64,000 nucleotides of DNA from Phocoena phocoena (Eukaryota > Chordata > Mammalia > Artiodactyla > Phocoenidae), in NCBI RefSeq assembly GCF_963924675.1, contig NC_089223.1, forward strand, positions 5,592,881 to 5,656,880, read 5' to 3'. This document shows, one piece after another, positions 10,911 to 22,405 of the stretch; position 1 is the stretch's first letter, and each line of letters begins with the position of its first letter. The translations under genes and the position numbers were made by a program. The notes below the pieces were generated by a model, which saw nothing but the letters and a program-made list of their open reading frames with translations, made no database searches and was not told the DNA's origin.

Positions 10911-11776
10911 CAGTTGCTCCAAACAGCACAGGTTTGAACTAAGCAGATCCACTTATATGTGGACTTTTTCAGTAAATATGTTGCAAAAATTTTTGTGACA
11001 ATTTGAATAAAGTCGCACAGCCTAGATAGAAATAGCAAAAAAAAAAGAAAAAATTAAGGAAAAGGTGGCATGAATGCATAAAATATATGTAGATACTAGT
11101 CTATTTTATCATTTGCTACCATAAAATACACACAAATCTATTAGAAAGAGTCAAAGTTTATCCAAACCTCTGCACACAAACACAGACTGCACATGGTACT
11201 ATTCATAGTCGAGAGAAATGTAAACGAAGGTAAAGATGCAGTTTTAAATCATAACTGCATAAAATGAACCATAGTGCATATGTAGCAATTCTGCAGCCAC
11301 CATCCTCTTAACCATGTGACACTCATTATCTCCATGTGAGCAGTTCTTTTGTCCGGTAAAGTGCATACCACAGTAAAAAGTGATCAATCACACTTCTCGC
11401 ATGTTTTTCATCTTGCCTAGTGCAATAGCATAAACCATGAATAACCGTAAACCTCGTAAACCCATAAGAAGTACCACTAGTGTTGATGGAAGTGCTCCCA
11501 AGAGGCAGAGAAAAGTCATGACACTATAGGAAAAAGTTGAATTACTTGATATGTACCACAGATTGAGGTCTGCAGCTGTGGTCGCTCACCATTTCAAGAT
11601 AAATGAATCCAGTTTAAGGACCTTTTAAAAAAAGAAAAGGAAATTCATGAGGCTGTTGCTACAGCTATGTCAACAGGCACACAAAACTTGCACTTTTTGT
11701 GAAGTATCTTTTTAGCTCATGTTAAAATTACAGCTTTTTTGTGTAAAGATTGTAAGATTGCTGTAAGAAAGGCACA

Positions 11777-12134
11777 CCTGCGCTTCCCTGGTGGCGCAGT
11801 GGTTGGGAGTCCGCCTGCCAATGCAGGGGACATGGGTTCGAGCCGTGGTCCGGGATGATCCCACATGCCATGGAACAACCAAGCCCGTGCGCCAGAACGA
11901 CTGAGCCTGTGCTCTGGAGCCCGCGAGCCACAACTATTGAGCCCACGTGCCACAACTGCTGAGGCCCGCACGCCTGGAGCCCGCGCTCCGTGGCAGGAGA
12001 GGCCACTGCTGTGAGAGGCCCATGCACCACAGCAAAGAGTAGCCCCTACTCGCCACAACTAGAGAAAGCCTACGGGCAGCAACGAAGACCCAACGCAGCC
12101 AAAAATAAATAATAACAATAAATAAATAAATAAA
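11777..12134 (+). mobile_element. CHR-type SINE, long subtype, inserted in the Tigger
   Basis: It begins near CGCTTCCCTGGTGGCGCAG and includes the longer 3' body ('agcaacgaagacccaacgcag') before an AAATAAATAA tail. It is flanked by a perfect 12-bp duplication, AAGAAAGGCACA, at 11765-11776 and 12135-12146. Removing it rejoins the transposase region. Confidence 0.92.
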
Positions 12135-13609
12135 AAGAAAGGCACAGCTATAGACTAACATGAAGTCATTGTATAAAAAGTTAAAGCCAAAGGAAGGTGA
12201 AGCATCTAAAACTGGAGAAGTTAATGCCAGGAAAGGATGGCTTGATAATTTTAGAAAGAGGTTTGGCTTTAAATATGTCAAGATAACAGGAGAAGAAGCT
12301 TCTGCTGACCAAGAGGCAGCAGATGAGTTCCAAGACATCATTAAGAAAATCACTGAGGAGAAAGAGTATCTTCCTAAACAGGTGTTTAATGCAGATAACA
12401 GTGTCCTAATCTGGAAAAAAAAATGCCATAAAGGATATTCATTACTAAGGAAGAGAAGTGAGCACGAGGATTTGAGGCAGAAAGGGATAGGCTAAGTTTT
12501 GTGCAAATGCATTCAGGTTTATGATCAAGACGCCCCTTATCTATAAAGCTGCTAACTCCCGAGCCTTGAAGGGAAAAGACAAACATCAGTTACCCCTCTT
12601 TAGGTTGGACGACAAGAAGGCCTGGACAATTAGAACAGTTTTTCTGGATTGGTTCCATTGATGCTTTGTCTGTGAAGTCAGGAAGTACTTTGTGAGTAAG
12701 AGACTGCCTTTTAAAGTTCTTTTTGATATCGGACAGTGTCCCTGCCCACCCAGAGTTCCATGGGTTCAACACTGAAGTGGTCTACTTGCCCTCAAACACA
12801 GAATCTTTAGTTCAGGCCCTAGATCAGGGGGTGATAAGGACCTTTAAGCCTCATTACACATGATCCTCTATGGAAAGGATTTTCAATGCTATAGAAGAGA
12901 ACCGTGATAGAGAGAACATTGTGGAAGTCTGGGAGGCTCACACCATGGAAGATGCCGTTGTTGTTACAGTAAAAACTGAAAGTCCTTGAGCCTGAAACAA
13001 TGAACTCCTGCTGGAGAAAACTATATCCAGGTGTTGTGCATGACGTCACAGGATTTATGACAGAGCCAAGCGAGGAGATCATGAGAGAGACTGTGGATAT
13101 GGCAAAAAAAAAAAAAAAAAAGATAAGGGGGAGGGGCTTCAAGATACGGATCTTGGAGAAATTCACGAGCTAATAGCCACCACACGAGGGGAATTAACAG
13201 AGATGACTGGACAGAGATGAGAGCCTGCAAACCAGTGCCAGACTATGAGGAAGAAGATTTGGAAGAAGCGGTGCCAGGAAACAAGTCGACGTCAGACGAT
13301 CTGTCAGAAGAGTTCTGATTATTCTAGACTGCTTTGGACTTCTTTTATGACACGGACCCTTCCATGAAACTAAAGCAAACAGTGGAAGAAGGATTGGAAT
13401 TTGTATGGAAATGTATTTAGAGAAATGAAAAAGAAAAATGTCAGATGTAAATTATGATGTATTTCTGTAAAGTTCAGCAAGTGTGGCTGCCTTTCCTCCT
13501 ACCTCCTCTGCCATCCCTGAGACAGCAAAACACTCCCTCCTCCCCTTCCTTCTTTTCATTAGCCTGCTCATCATGACGACGACGAGGATGAAGACTTTTA
13601 TGACGATCC

Positions 13610-13818
13610 TTTTTTTTTTTTTTTTTGCGGTACGTGGGCCTCTTACTGTTGTGGCCTCTCCCGTTGTGGAGCACAGGCTCTGGACGCGCAGGCTCAGCGG
13701 CCATGGCTCACGGGCCCAGCCGCTCCGCGGCATGTGGGATCTTCCCGGACCGGGGCACGAACCCACGTCCCCTGCATCGGCAGGCGGACTCTCAACCACT
13801 GCGCCACCAGGGAAGCCC
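13610..13818 (-). mobile_element. CHR-type SINE, short subtype, inserted in the Tigger
   Basis: It reads as poly(T) at the left and CCAGGGAAGCCC at the right, so it is in minus orientation. The duplication is GACGATCC (13602-13609) and GATGATCC (13819-13826), one mismatch. It interrupts the acidic C-terminal codons of the transposase remnant. Confidence 0.9.
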
Positions 13819-14836
13819 GATGATCCACTTCTTTTTACCAAGTGCTAAATAATCATCATGCCGTACAGTTAGTAAACTGACATCTCATATATGTGTGCAT
13901 GTCTTTATGTGAAAATCTAGTAACCATATGGCAAGAACTGTGAGACATGTCTGTGTCACCACCGTCATCATTGCCTGAGTACTCATAGCGTAGAACATCT
14001 TACGCAAGACTTGTACTGAAGTGTATAACCTATCCTTACAGAGGCATAAGGTGAGTGATATTTAATATAAAATTAATCATGTGTAGCTTTCTTACCGTTT
14101 TATAACTTTGCTTTCGAAGAATTACATGACTATACAATACGCCTCTCTCATAATTGGAAAAGCTGCATCTCTGCCTGTCATCACAGATAAGTGGCTTTTT
14201 AAAAAAATGTAACATAGTCTCCAATATATATTATAAATATGGCTACTACTGTATGCTATACATTTTTATAAGATTCATTCATTAGTGTGTAGGCTACACT
14301 AATGGCTGCCATGAAGCAATTGATTACACTAGGCGACCACAAAGCAATCCTATTGCTGCTTCTTCATTACCAACGCATGAATCCTCATACCTGTAAATAA
14401 ATAGGAATTTCTTTTTCACATCATCTTTTCATTTTTGATGTCTAGTGTTAGTAGTATGTACAACATCTACACTGTTTTGTATCGCATAAGACAATATTGA
14501 CGTAGGTATTGACAGACTGTTCATCTTATAAAAAGACAATGTAAACTTATAGTGTCAATAAATACAGTATAGCACTGTAGCTGGATTGATATTTTCTCTT
14601 ATGATTTTCTTAATAACATTTTCTTTTCTCTAGCTTACTTCACTTGAAGAATACTGTATATAATACATATAACATACAAAATATGTGTTAATTGACTGTT
14701 TTATGTTATTCGTAAGGCTTCTAGTCAGCTGCAGGCTATTAATAATTAACTTTTAGGGGAGTCAAAAGTTACATGCAGATTTTTGACTACGTGGTCGTTG
14801 GCACTGCTAGCCCCTACGTTGTCCAAGGGTCAACTG

Positions 14837-14855
14837 TGTGTGTACGTATGGAGAA

Positions 14856-14905
<50 letters not shown>

Positions 14906-15106
14906 AGGGAGAGAAAGAGGCATAAAGCATGTATATGTGTATATACATATATAGACATTAAGCATGTGCATGTGTGTGTATGTGTGTGTAGAGAGAGAGG
15001 AACATTAAGCATTTCCCCTTTTCCTAATACCATATATGTGTATATATACTGTATACACACATATATATATATACTGTACACACACACATATATATATATA
15101 TACTGT
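14837..15106. repeat. Microsatellite cluster: (GA)n, (TG)n, (TATATG)n
   Basis: GA repeats cover about 14858-14920. TG-rich and TATATA/CACACA stretches continue to about 15106. The cluster abuts the right end of the Tigger. The open frames on both strands here are products of the dinucleotide repeats. Confidence 0.9.
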
Positions 15107-15739
15107 GTAGTATACTTTGACAGTAAGTGTATATATTGATATAGATGCTTTAAAAGGCTATAAAGGGCTGTAAAATGGTGATGTAAAAACCTTCTCTTTT
15201 ATATGTATGTTAAGTACATTATTAATGAAAAGATACTCTCCTTTATGCATTCTTTGGTTAACCAATGGTACCGTTTTCTCAGGGAACACAGGATGAATGT
15301 TTGATACTATCTATTTACTGATTGTCAAAAAGTGATCAATTCATGGATTTAAACACATTTGATGGGTTTTGATTCATTGGCTTTACTGTTATTATTGAAG
15401 AAGATCAAATAGTTTCATCTTCGGCAGGTGGAAGCCTCTTCAAGTTGGCTCGGGGTCATTTTTTTTTTTTTTTTTTTGGTCTAGAATTTATAATTGTTAT
15501 CCGTGGGAATGTCAGGTCCAATAGAAGCTATTTATACACATCGGACGTGGGACTCCATTACGTGCATTCTAAATCATACATGATAAAGAGAAGACTTGAA
15601 AAAATTCGAGTTCTCAGCCATGGGATTTCAAATCTCTCTCCCTTTCTCTCAGTAGTTTACTAAGGGGTTGAATGTCAAGAGCTAGGCAGTAAAATATTGG
15701 ACCTAGATAACCCTGAATGCTTTTACCAACTTTCTTGTA
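15107..15739. other. Intergenic DNA with an isolated poly(T) run
   Basis: A run of about 19 T at 15459-15477 could be the A tail of a minus-strand retroinsertion covering the following few hundred bases. I could not find a matching target-site duplication or recognise the body. Confidence 0.4.
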
Positions 15740-15788
15740 CTCCATTTAATTTGCTCATAAGTCAGGCTTATGAGCAAACTGAATGGAG
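15740..15788. repeat. Short imperfect inverted repeat (hairpin)
   Basis: The arms are 15740-15761 and 15767-15788, 22 bases each with two mismatches, around a five-base loop TCAGG. The inner core TTTGCTCATAAG / CTTATGAGCAAA is perfect. Confidence 0.8.
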
Positions 15789-17106
15789 ATACAGTTCAAC
15801 GTAAGTTAGACACATTCTCAAAGAGTTAAAATCCAGAACTTTATGATAGTGGATATTCAGGAAACAGCTTAGGAAGTAACTTTTTCCACATGGTGTGGTG
15901 GCCACAGTCCTCACTACTCTCAAATTTACTATAGGAGTGTTTTTGAGGGCAGTGATTTAAAGAAATCTGTTTCTCTACTCACAGAAGACTTTCACACCAA
16001 ATGTGTGGGGTTTTCGTGCACACCAGCAAGCAATTCTCCACCTCTTGGGACACAAGTTGGGTACCCTACAGTTTAATTCAATTCTGACACTAACTACCTA
16101 GAGTCAGTGCAGATCCCGCAGGCAAAGGCTTAGTCCCTCAAATTCCCTGCAGACTTAACAATGAATTTTCATGAGATGGTATGGGTTGATTCCAACCCAC
16201 CTCTGAAACTTCTTTTATGTCACTGGAAATAAGAATTCACTTCTGAGCTGAGGGTATTTACAGTAACTACAAAGGTTGAGGGTTGGCTGCCTAAATCCTT
16301 TCCATTCTCCCACATCCCAAAAGAAGAGAATTCACTCATTTAATTGTTCACTGCTCAGGTATTTCTCAGTGAAAACGGTTACCTCAAAAGTGGGAATGTA
16401 GGCTGTGCAGCCTCTTGCTGTTATGTGGCAAGTTGACCTTGGTCTTTAAATAGAGTCCCAAAACGGCAAGTCCAGAGATGAAGACAGAAAAGTTGGCAAG
16501 TGGGAATGTACCTGTGGCAGAATTCCAATTTCATATTATTTGGGAACAATCTTCACAGTCTGTACAGTTAAGGTTGAGGCACCTTCCTGGTTTCATCCTA
16601 GAACGAGTCCAGCATTACCACAGTGTATTAATATCGCTGAAAATGATTTGCTAAGACTTCATTAGACTTGTCAAGCCTATGTTATGCTAGTTCCATTTTA
16701 TTTTTGTTTCAATAAATATCGTGTTTGGCAAAAAATTGTGAAACAAATATTTAATTTATCAATATTTTATAATAATATAAACTATATTATTAATATATTA
16801 ATTAATTAATTAGTTGTAATACTTTTCATAATTTTTTATAATGTGCTACCTTAGGTTGTATAAAACCTTACAACCATCTAGACCCAGAACCCTTGAAGGG
16901 GTTGCTTTTTTGCCCTTGAAGGAGTTAATTTTCTACAAACTTTCATATTTTTTCTGGTTTTAGACTATTCAGATTTTCTCTCGATCACATTTTTTAAAAA
17001 AGATAGTTTTTAAATAGTTTAAAAAATATTCAAATATTTTTATATTTTAATAGTTTAAATAGTAAACTATGTAAATAGTTTAAATAGTTTAAAAAATATT
17101 CAAACG
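15789..17106. other. Intergenic DNA, no gene recognised
   Basis: Sequence becomes strongly AT-rich from about 16690. No open frame of note and no repeat family recognised with confidence. Confidence 0.6.
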
Positions 17107-17177
17107 AATTTATATATTTTTTTCTTACAGTTAAAACTGTAAGAAAATTTATATATTTTTTTCTTACAGTTAAAACT
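17107..17177. repeat. Two-copy 39-bp tandem repeat with a perfect palindrome
   Basis: A 32-base block, starting AATTTATATATTTTTTTCTT, occurs at 17107-17138 and again at 17146-17177 (period 39). Between them lies a perfect inverted repeat, 17120-17132 with 17135-17147 (TTTTCTTACAGTT, AA spacer, AACTGTAAGAAAA). Confidence 0.85.
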
Positions 17178-17339
17178 TTTTTTTCTGAGTCTGGTTACAC
17201 TATCTCCTTACCTAATGTTGTACAGGTACCTTATCTAGTTTATTGTACATCAAACATTCCACAGGATTTTCCATCTTAAAAGACCAAACTCTTGGTTTTG
17301 TTTGTTTCCATTGACTTATTTGTTGCTGAAGTCTAGCAT

Positions 17340-19210
17340 TCATATATAAATCATGGGTGTACAGTTCAATTAATTTTCACAAAAGGAGCACATCCATAGA
17401 ATCACCACTCAGATCAAGTGAGAGTAGCTTTCTGGCACCCAGAGGCTTACGTTATCCTAGATACAACACCTGCCTTCTCCTCCAAGGTAATCACTCTTCC
17501 GACTCCTATTACTGTAGATTACTTTTACTGATTTTTGAACTTTGCAAAATGAAATCATGTAGTTTCTCTTTTGTGTCTACTTTTGTGTTCGCATTATACA
17601 TGTGAGATTCATTCATCTCACTGTGTGTATTAGGAGTTTATTTTCAATGTTGTTGTATCTCATTGGTTGACTATAGGGCAATTTATTTATTCATTCTAGA
17701 ACTGATGGATATTCGGCTTGTTTCCAGTTTGGACTATTCCAAATAGCACTGCTAGGAATATTTTTGCACCTGAATGTATCTTACACGTTTTGATTGAGTA
17801 TATACTCAGGAATAGAATTGCTGGATCTTGGGCTGTACACATGATCAGCTTTGGTTGATACTGCTAAAGAGTTTCCCAAAGTGATTGTACAGGTGTACCT
17901 TCCCACCAGCCCTGCAGTGTCTGGGAGTTCTATTTGCTCCAGATCATTGCCTGCACTGGGTATTGTCAGACTTTTCATTTTTATGTTTTTATTTTAAATT
18001 TTAGCCATTCCTGAAAGTGTCTAGTGTTATTACATTGTAGTTTTAATCTGCAGTTCTTTGATTATTAGTAGAGTAACACATTTTTCATGTTTGTCAGTTA
18101 TTTGGATATTCTTTTTTGTGAAAAGCCTGTCCAGGTTTTTTCCATTTCTACATTGGGTGGTCTGTCTTTATTTATTGAGTTATTGCTCTTTATACATTCT
18201 TCCTATGAATATATACCTTCCTTGTTTTCTCATTTTGTGGTTTGTCTTTTCACGCTTTTATTTAATAGAAGTTCTTAATTTAGTTAATTTGAATTGATCA
18301 ATCTTCTCCTTTATGGCAAGTTGCTTTTATGGTCTGATTGAGAAATTTTGCCTTAAGGTCACAAAGATCTCACATGTTTTCATCTAAAAGCTTTATTGAT
18401 TTACCTTTCACATGTGCAACCACAATTCACCTGGAATTATTTTTGAGTATGGCCTGAGATTTATTTTTCCCCATATGGATATTCCATTGACCCAACACTA
18501 TTGAAAAGACCATACTTTCCCCATAGATTCGATAAGAGTTGATGTTTTGTCAGTAAGTTCTTCAGATTTGTTCTTCACCTTGATTAGTCTTTGCCCTTTG
18601 TATTTCTATAATAAATTTTAGAACTTCCACACCAGAATACAATAATAAAGTGATATATTTTATTATGTTATTATGAATAATGAGTAGGATTGCAATAGAT
18701 CTATAAACCAGTTTAGTGGAATTGTCATCATTACAATATTAAATTTTCAAATTCATATTTACTTAAGTAGTCTAAATTCTCTCAGCTACATGTTGTAGTT
18801 CTCAGTATAGAAGTTTTGCATGATTTCCTTTAGATTTATTCCTAAGTATTTGGTGTTTTTGAAAGTTATTTTCAGTGTTAATTATAAAATTGTAAACATT
18901 TCATTTTTGAACTGTTCATTGCTGGTATATAAAGATATTGTTTTTATACTGATTTTCTAACCAGTCAATGTACTAATTTTGCTTATAAATTCTAATGATT
19001 TATATGTGGATTATTTTGGATTTTCTAGAGATACCATCATGTTGTCTGCAAATACTGACAGTTTTATTTCTTCCTTTCCCATCCTCATACATTTTGTTTA
19101 TTGTCCTTGACACGTGGCACTAGCTTGTCCTCCAGTGTAATGTTAATAGATTTGACAATTGCAAGCATCCTTGTCTTTTTGCCGATCTCAGGGGGAAAGT
19201 ATTCATATTT
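17340..19210 (-). mobile_element. Old L1 fragment (3' UTR and ORF2 3' part)
   Basis: The minus strand matches the L1 3' region by recognisable blocks: 'gatggatattcggcttgtttcc', 'ggaatagaattgctggatc', 'cttcccaccagccctgcagtg', and further right 'ttttggattttctagagatacc' and 'tgttgtctgcaaatactgacag', the reverse of the L1 RT region. It is heavily diverged with no open frame, consistent with an L1M-age copy. Confidence 0.8.
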
Positions 19211-19659
19211 ATTTTCTATGCACACAACCAAACCTATCTTTGGTATGCAAAACCTAAAATTAGGTAAATAAATGACTTGTCACGTCACCCCTGTAACACT
19301 ACATACAGCGTCTAAGTTATCATTCCAACAAAATACAATATATGTCTTATTCACTTCACCTGAATTTATGAGGTGAAATTTGAGAGGTGGGTATTTTAAA
19401 CATAATCAGACAGAGGTTTTAATGATTAGTGGCAACTAAACAGGGCAGGATTAAAAAGATAGTGCCAGCATTTGGGAATTTGTTTTCTCTTTGTATGTCA
19501 GTGTAGCTTAGTGATTTCACAATTAATATGACATATTAGTTTTAGAGATTTACCAAACAGTTATTTTAACTATGTTACTAGATATCTTATACCTAAAGAA
19601 GGATGCAGTCACCATTATTTTTTTTTCCCCTAGGTTGTTTAGCAGTCAAGTTTGGTGGA

Positions 19660-19890
19660 AAGGATATAGACTATGGGCCAACACAGGTCTGGTTCAGTAT
19701 CTCACAAGAGTCATTCAACTAATGTGTAAACTTGCCCTGAGGACGCCATTTTTCTGAAACTCAGTATCCTGATCTATTAAATAGGGATAAAAGCAATAAT
19801 ATAGGTAAGTGTGAGCAGTAATCAAGATAACATAATAAAGCATCTAGTAATATGCTTGCTACAATGAGTAGGACCTAAATAAAAATTATG
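19660..19890 (-). mobile_element. MIR SINE fragment (probable)
   Basis: On the plus strand it reads as a decayed 'ctcagtatcctgatctattaaatagggataa', the reverse of the MIR core. It is followed by the usual 'aaagcatctagtaatatgcttgctac' region. Ends are approximate. Confidence 0.6.
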
Positions 19891-19964
19891 TTATTAATGA
19901 CAAAGGCAATAATAAAATATGTCTGAATTACACAGTATAACATGATGACGAAAACCAGGCTCAG

Positions 19965-20345
19965 GCTGTGTTCACATGGTTATGCATTTAAATTTCAGCT
20001 GCAACAATGACAAACTGTGTAAATACACAAAATACGTTCACACCTCTGGTGAGTTACTTACATTGTTAGCACCTCTGAAAGTAAGTTTCTGCATCTGTAA
20101 AGTAGAAAATGATACTCACCTTACAGAATTAAAATGAAAATTAAAGGAGATTGTGTATAGAAGAAACTTAGAAGAGTTTCTGTACATAAGAAGCCTACAA
20201 TCTATGGTAGCTATTGTCTTATCGCTGCTGTTAAGCATTGTAAAGATTAAATATGTGAGGGTATGGAAAGTTCTGGATAGGGTGCCTGGGCTAGGAAATG
20301 ATAACACTATTGCAGTCACCTCCACCACGATCTCCACCTCTACTC
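19965..20345 (-). mobile_element. MIR SINE fragment(s) (probable)
   Basis: Contains 'gtgagttacttacattgttag', 'ttctgcatctgtaaagtagaaaatga' and a later 'taaagattaaatatgtgag' with 'gggtgcctgg', in the order of a reversed MIR. The length suggests two overlapping or interrupted copies. Confidence 0.55.
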
Positions 20346-21190
20346 TTACAGAAAACTGACTCTGCAATTCCAAACTTCTAAAGGTCAGAATTGAATAAAT
20401 GAGCACAATGCATGGAGGATGTGTATAGGACCAAAGAATTCCAGAAAGTGTCTGCAGTCTCTGTACACTCACCTTGATCCTGTGGATTAACTTCTTATTG
20501 ATAAACTTATATTCTCAAAATGCATTCTGTGGTTGTAGTTGTTACTTTTAAGTCCATATATAGAAACAAGGTCTCATGTGCTTGTCATCACAAAAATACC
20601 ACTTGGAGTTTGCTACAAAAAGCTGTTCAAAACTGGCTACATGGGTGTCCTCACCAGAACCCAGCAAGGCTATGAATTTTACTGTTCAGAAATATGGAAA
20701 CCCTGGATTTTCTCCTCTTCATCATCTTTAACCTGCTGGTAATCAGACTGTCCTGACCCTAGTAAGCTTCCCTGCTTCTCATTTAATGATCTGGGACCTT
20801 CCTTTCCTGAGGACTAGACACACATGAATGAATTTTACCTGTTAGGACACATTGAATCATTTCTCTAAGAAACTGCTGGGTTCACTATCTGGGCAAGCCA
20901 CAGAAGATTTCTTCCTCTTTCATGCTGTGAAGCTAAAAGCAGTCTTTTTCACCAGTAAGTTAGAAGAGAACCTACTCTTAAGGGTGACTGAAGGAGAGTG
21001 CAAGGACCCTTAAAATAAATAATATACCTCAGAGGATAGAGAAATGGACAGGGAGGTTGGGAGACATAGTTTATTTTTCCAGTCGTTACCTAACCATCTG
21101 GGTAATCTGACCCAACTTTCTCAACGGAGATATGTCATATTATGTTCTTGCAGTATAATGGCATTAATCAGAAATCTGAAACAAGGGAAA
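20346..21190. other. Intergenic DNA, nothing recognised
   Basis: No long open frame and no familiar repeat. The short frames at 20539-20742 and 21044-21229 show no domain features. Confidence 0.55.
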
Positions 21191-21234
21191 GAGATTAAGA
21201 TGAACTATAGGGATATTAACACTTGTTGAAATTA

Positions 21235-22405
21235 AACTGAATTTTAACGTTTGTTGCTCTAGTTAATTGTGACAACAACCTAATGAGATGTTATCCTCAT
21301 TTTACTTATTTTTTATTGAAGTATAGTTAATTTACAATGTTGTGTTAGTTTCTGCTGTATAGCAAAGTGATCCAGTTATATATATACATTCTTTTTTGTA
21401 TACCTTTCCATTATGGTTTATCACAGATTATTGAATATAGTTCCCTGCACTATACAGTAGGACCTTGTTTTTTATCTATTGCATATATAATAGCTTATTA
21501 TATATAAGCACATTCCAACCTCTCATTCCAACCTCTAACTCCACCACTCCCCCATTCCCCTCCCCCTTGGCAACCACAAGTCTGTTCTCTATATCTGCCA
21601 GTCTGTTTCTTGTTCATGGATAGGTTCATTTGTGTCATATTTTAGATTCCACATATAAGTGATATCATATGACATTTGTCTTTTCTCTTTCTGACTTACT
21701 TCACTTAGTATGATAATCTCTAGGTCCATCCATGTTGCTATAAATGGCATTATTTCATCCTTTTTTATGGCTGAGTAGTATTCCATTTTATATATGTACC
21801 ACATCTTCTTTATCCATTCATCTGTCATCAGACACTTAGGTTATTTCCGCGCCTTGGCTATTGTGAAGAGTGCTGCTATGAACATAGGGGTGCATGTATC
21901 GTTTTGAATTATAGTTTTGTCTGGATATATGCCCAGGAGCGGAATTGCTGGATCATATGATAATTCTATTTTTAGTTTTTTGAGGAACTTCCATACAATT
22001 TTCCATAAAGGCTGCACCAACTTACATACCCACCAAAAATGTAGGAGGGTTCCCTTTTTTCTACACCCTCTCCAGCATTTATTGTTTGTGGATTTTTTTG
22101 ATCATGGCCATTCTGACTGGTGTGAGGTGACACCGCATCATAGGTTTGATTTACATTTCTCTAGTAATTAGAAATGTTGAGCATCTTTTCATGTGCCTAT
22201 TGGCCATCTGTATTTCTTCTTTGGAGCTATTTAGGTGTTCTGCCCATGTTTTGATTGTAACACAAATTAATGAGATGTTATCCTCATTCTAGAGATGAAG
22301 AAGCTGAGACTTAGAAGACTGAATTGTTTACACATGTCAACAGCTGGCTAATAGCAGAGATGGGATTTGAGACTCAGCAATCTAAGTTCAACGCCCCTGC
22401 TCTCT
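21235..22405 (+). mobile_element. MIR SINE split by an L1 insertion
   Basis: The left part (about 21235-21301) reads 'ctagttaattgtgacaacaac'. The right part (22289-22405) reads 'agatgaagaagctgagactta' and 'ggctaatagcagagatggg'. Together these are a plus-strand MIR interrupted by the L1 between them. Confidence 0.75.
21302..22267 (-). mobile_element. 5'-truncated L1 inserted into a MIR
   Basis: Minus-strand L1 of about 966 bp: 3' UTR plus the ORF2 C-terminal end (the frame 21589-21828 carries MWYIYKMEYYSAIKKDE, a conserved L1 ORF2 end). It is flanked by a perfect 21-bp target-site duplication at 21281-21301 and 22268-22288, beginning TAATGAGATGTTATCC. Confidence 0.95.

Larger units (their letters stand above)
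11437..13848 (+). pseudogene. Tigger transposase remnant (DDE, CENP-B/jerky-like), broken
   Basis: In an active element this enzyme cuts and pastes the transposon. Readable pieces in order: a basic N-terminus with an HTH-like segment (from the ATG at 11437); a segment open from 12160 to 12495 containing ARKGWLDNFRKRFGFK and GEEASADQEAADEF, typical of the CENP-B-type HTH domain; then QVFNADNS, where the family has a Q-[IV]-F-N-x-D-E catalytic start. The Glu after the Asp is replaced by Asn. Later come a DDE-core remnant (near 12700-12850) and a GAC-rich acidic tail (13570-13610, continuing after the second SINE). Stops and frameshifts occur throughout, and the first SINE separates the N-terminal part. 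It is not a domesticated gene. Confidence 0.8.
10911..14836 (+). mobile_element. Tigger-type DNA transposon (pogo group, Tc1/mariner superfamily), inactive
   Basis: The terminal inverted repeats are legible. The left end CAGTTGCTCCAAACAGCACA at 10911 pairs imperfectly with the right end GTTGTCCAAGGGTCAACTG finishing at 14836. The left end follows a TA dinucleotide, as expected for this superfamily; the right-hand TA has decayed to TG. Inside is a degraded transposase followed by a long 3' region that repeats motifs known from Tigger2/MER8 ends ('gtcaaaagttacatgcagat'). Two SINEs (11777-12134 and 13610-13818) have inserted into it. The exact subfamily is not certain. Confidence 0.85.

Noticed and set aside
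12160..12495. 111-codon Tigger transposase frame as a possible domesticated gene
   Set aside because: Flanking codons contain stops and frameshifts, the catalytic Glu position is changed, and the frame ends before the DDE core. It is ordinary decay.
14783..15139. 118-codon plus-strand frame rich in Arg-Glu repeats
   Set aside because: Produced by the (GA)n and (TG)n microsatellites.
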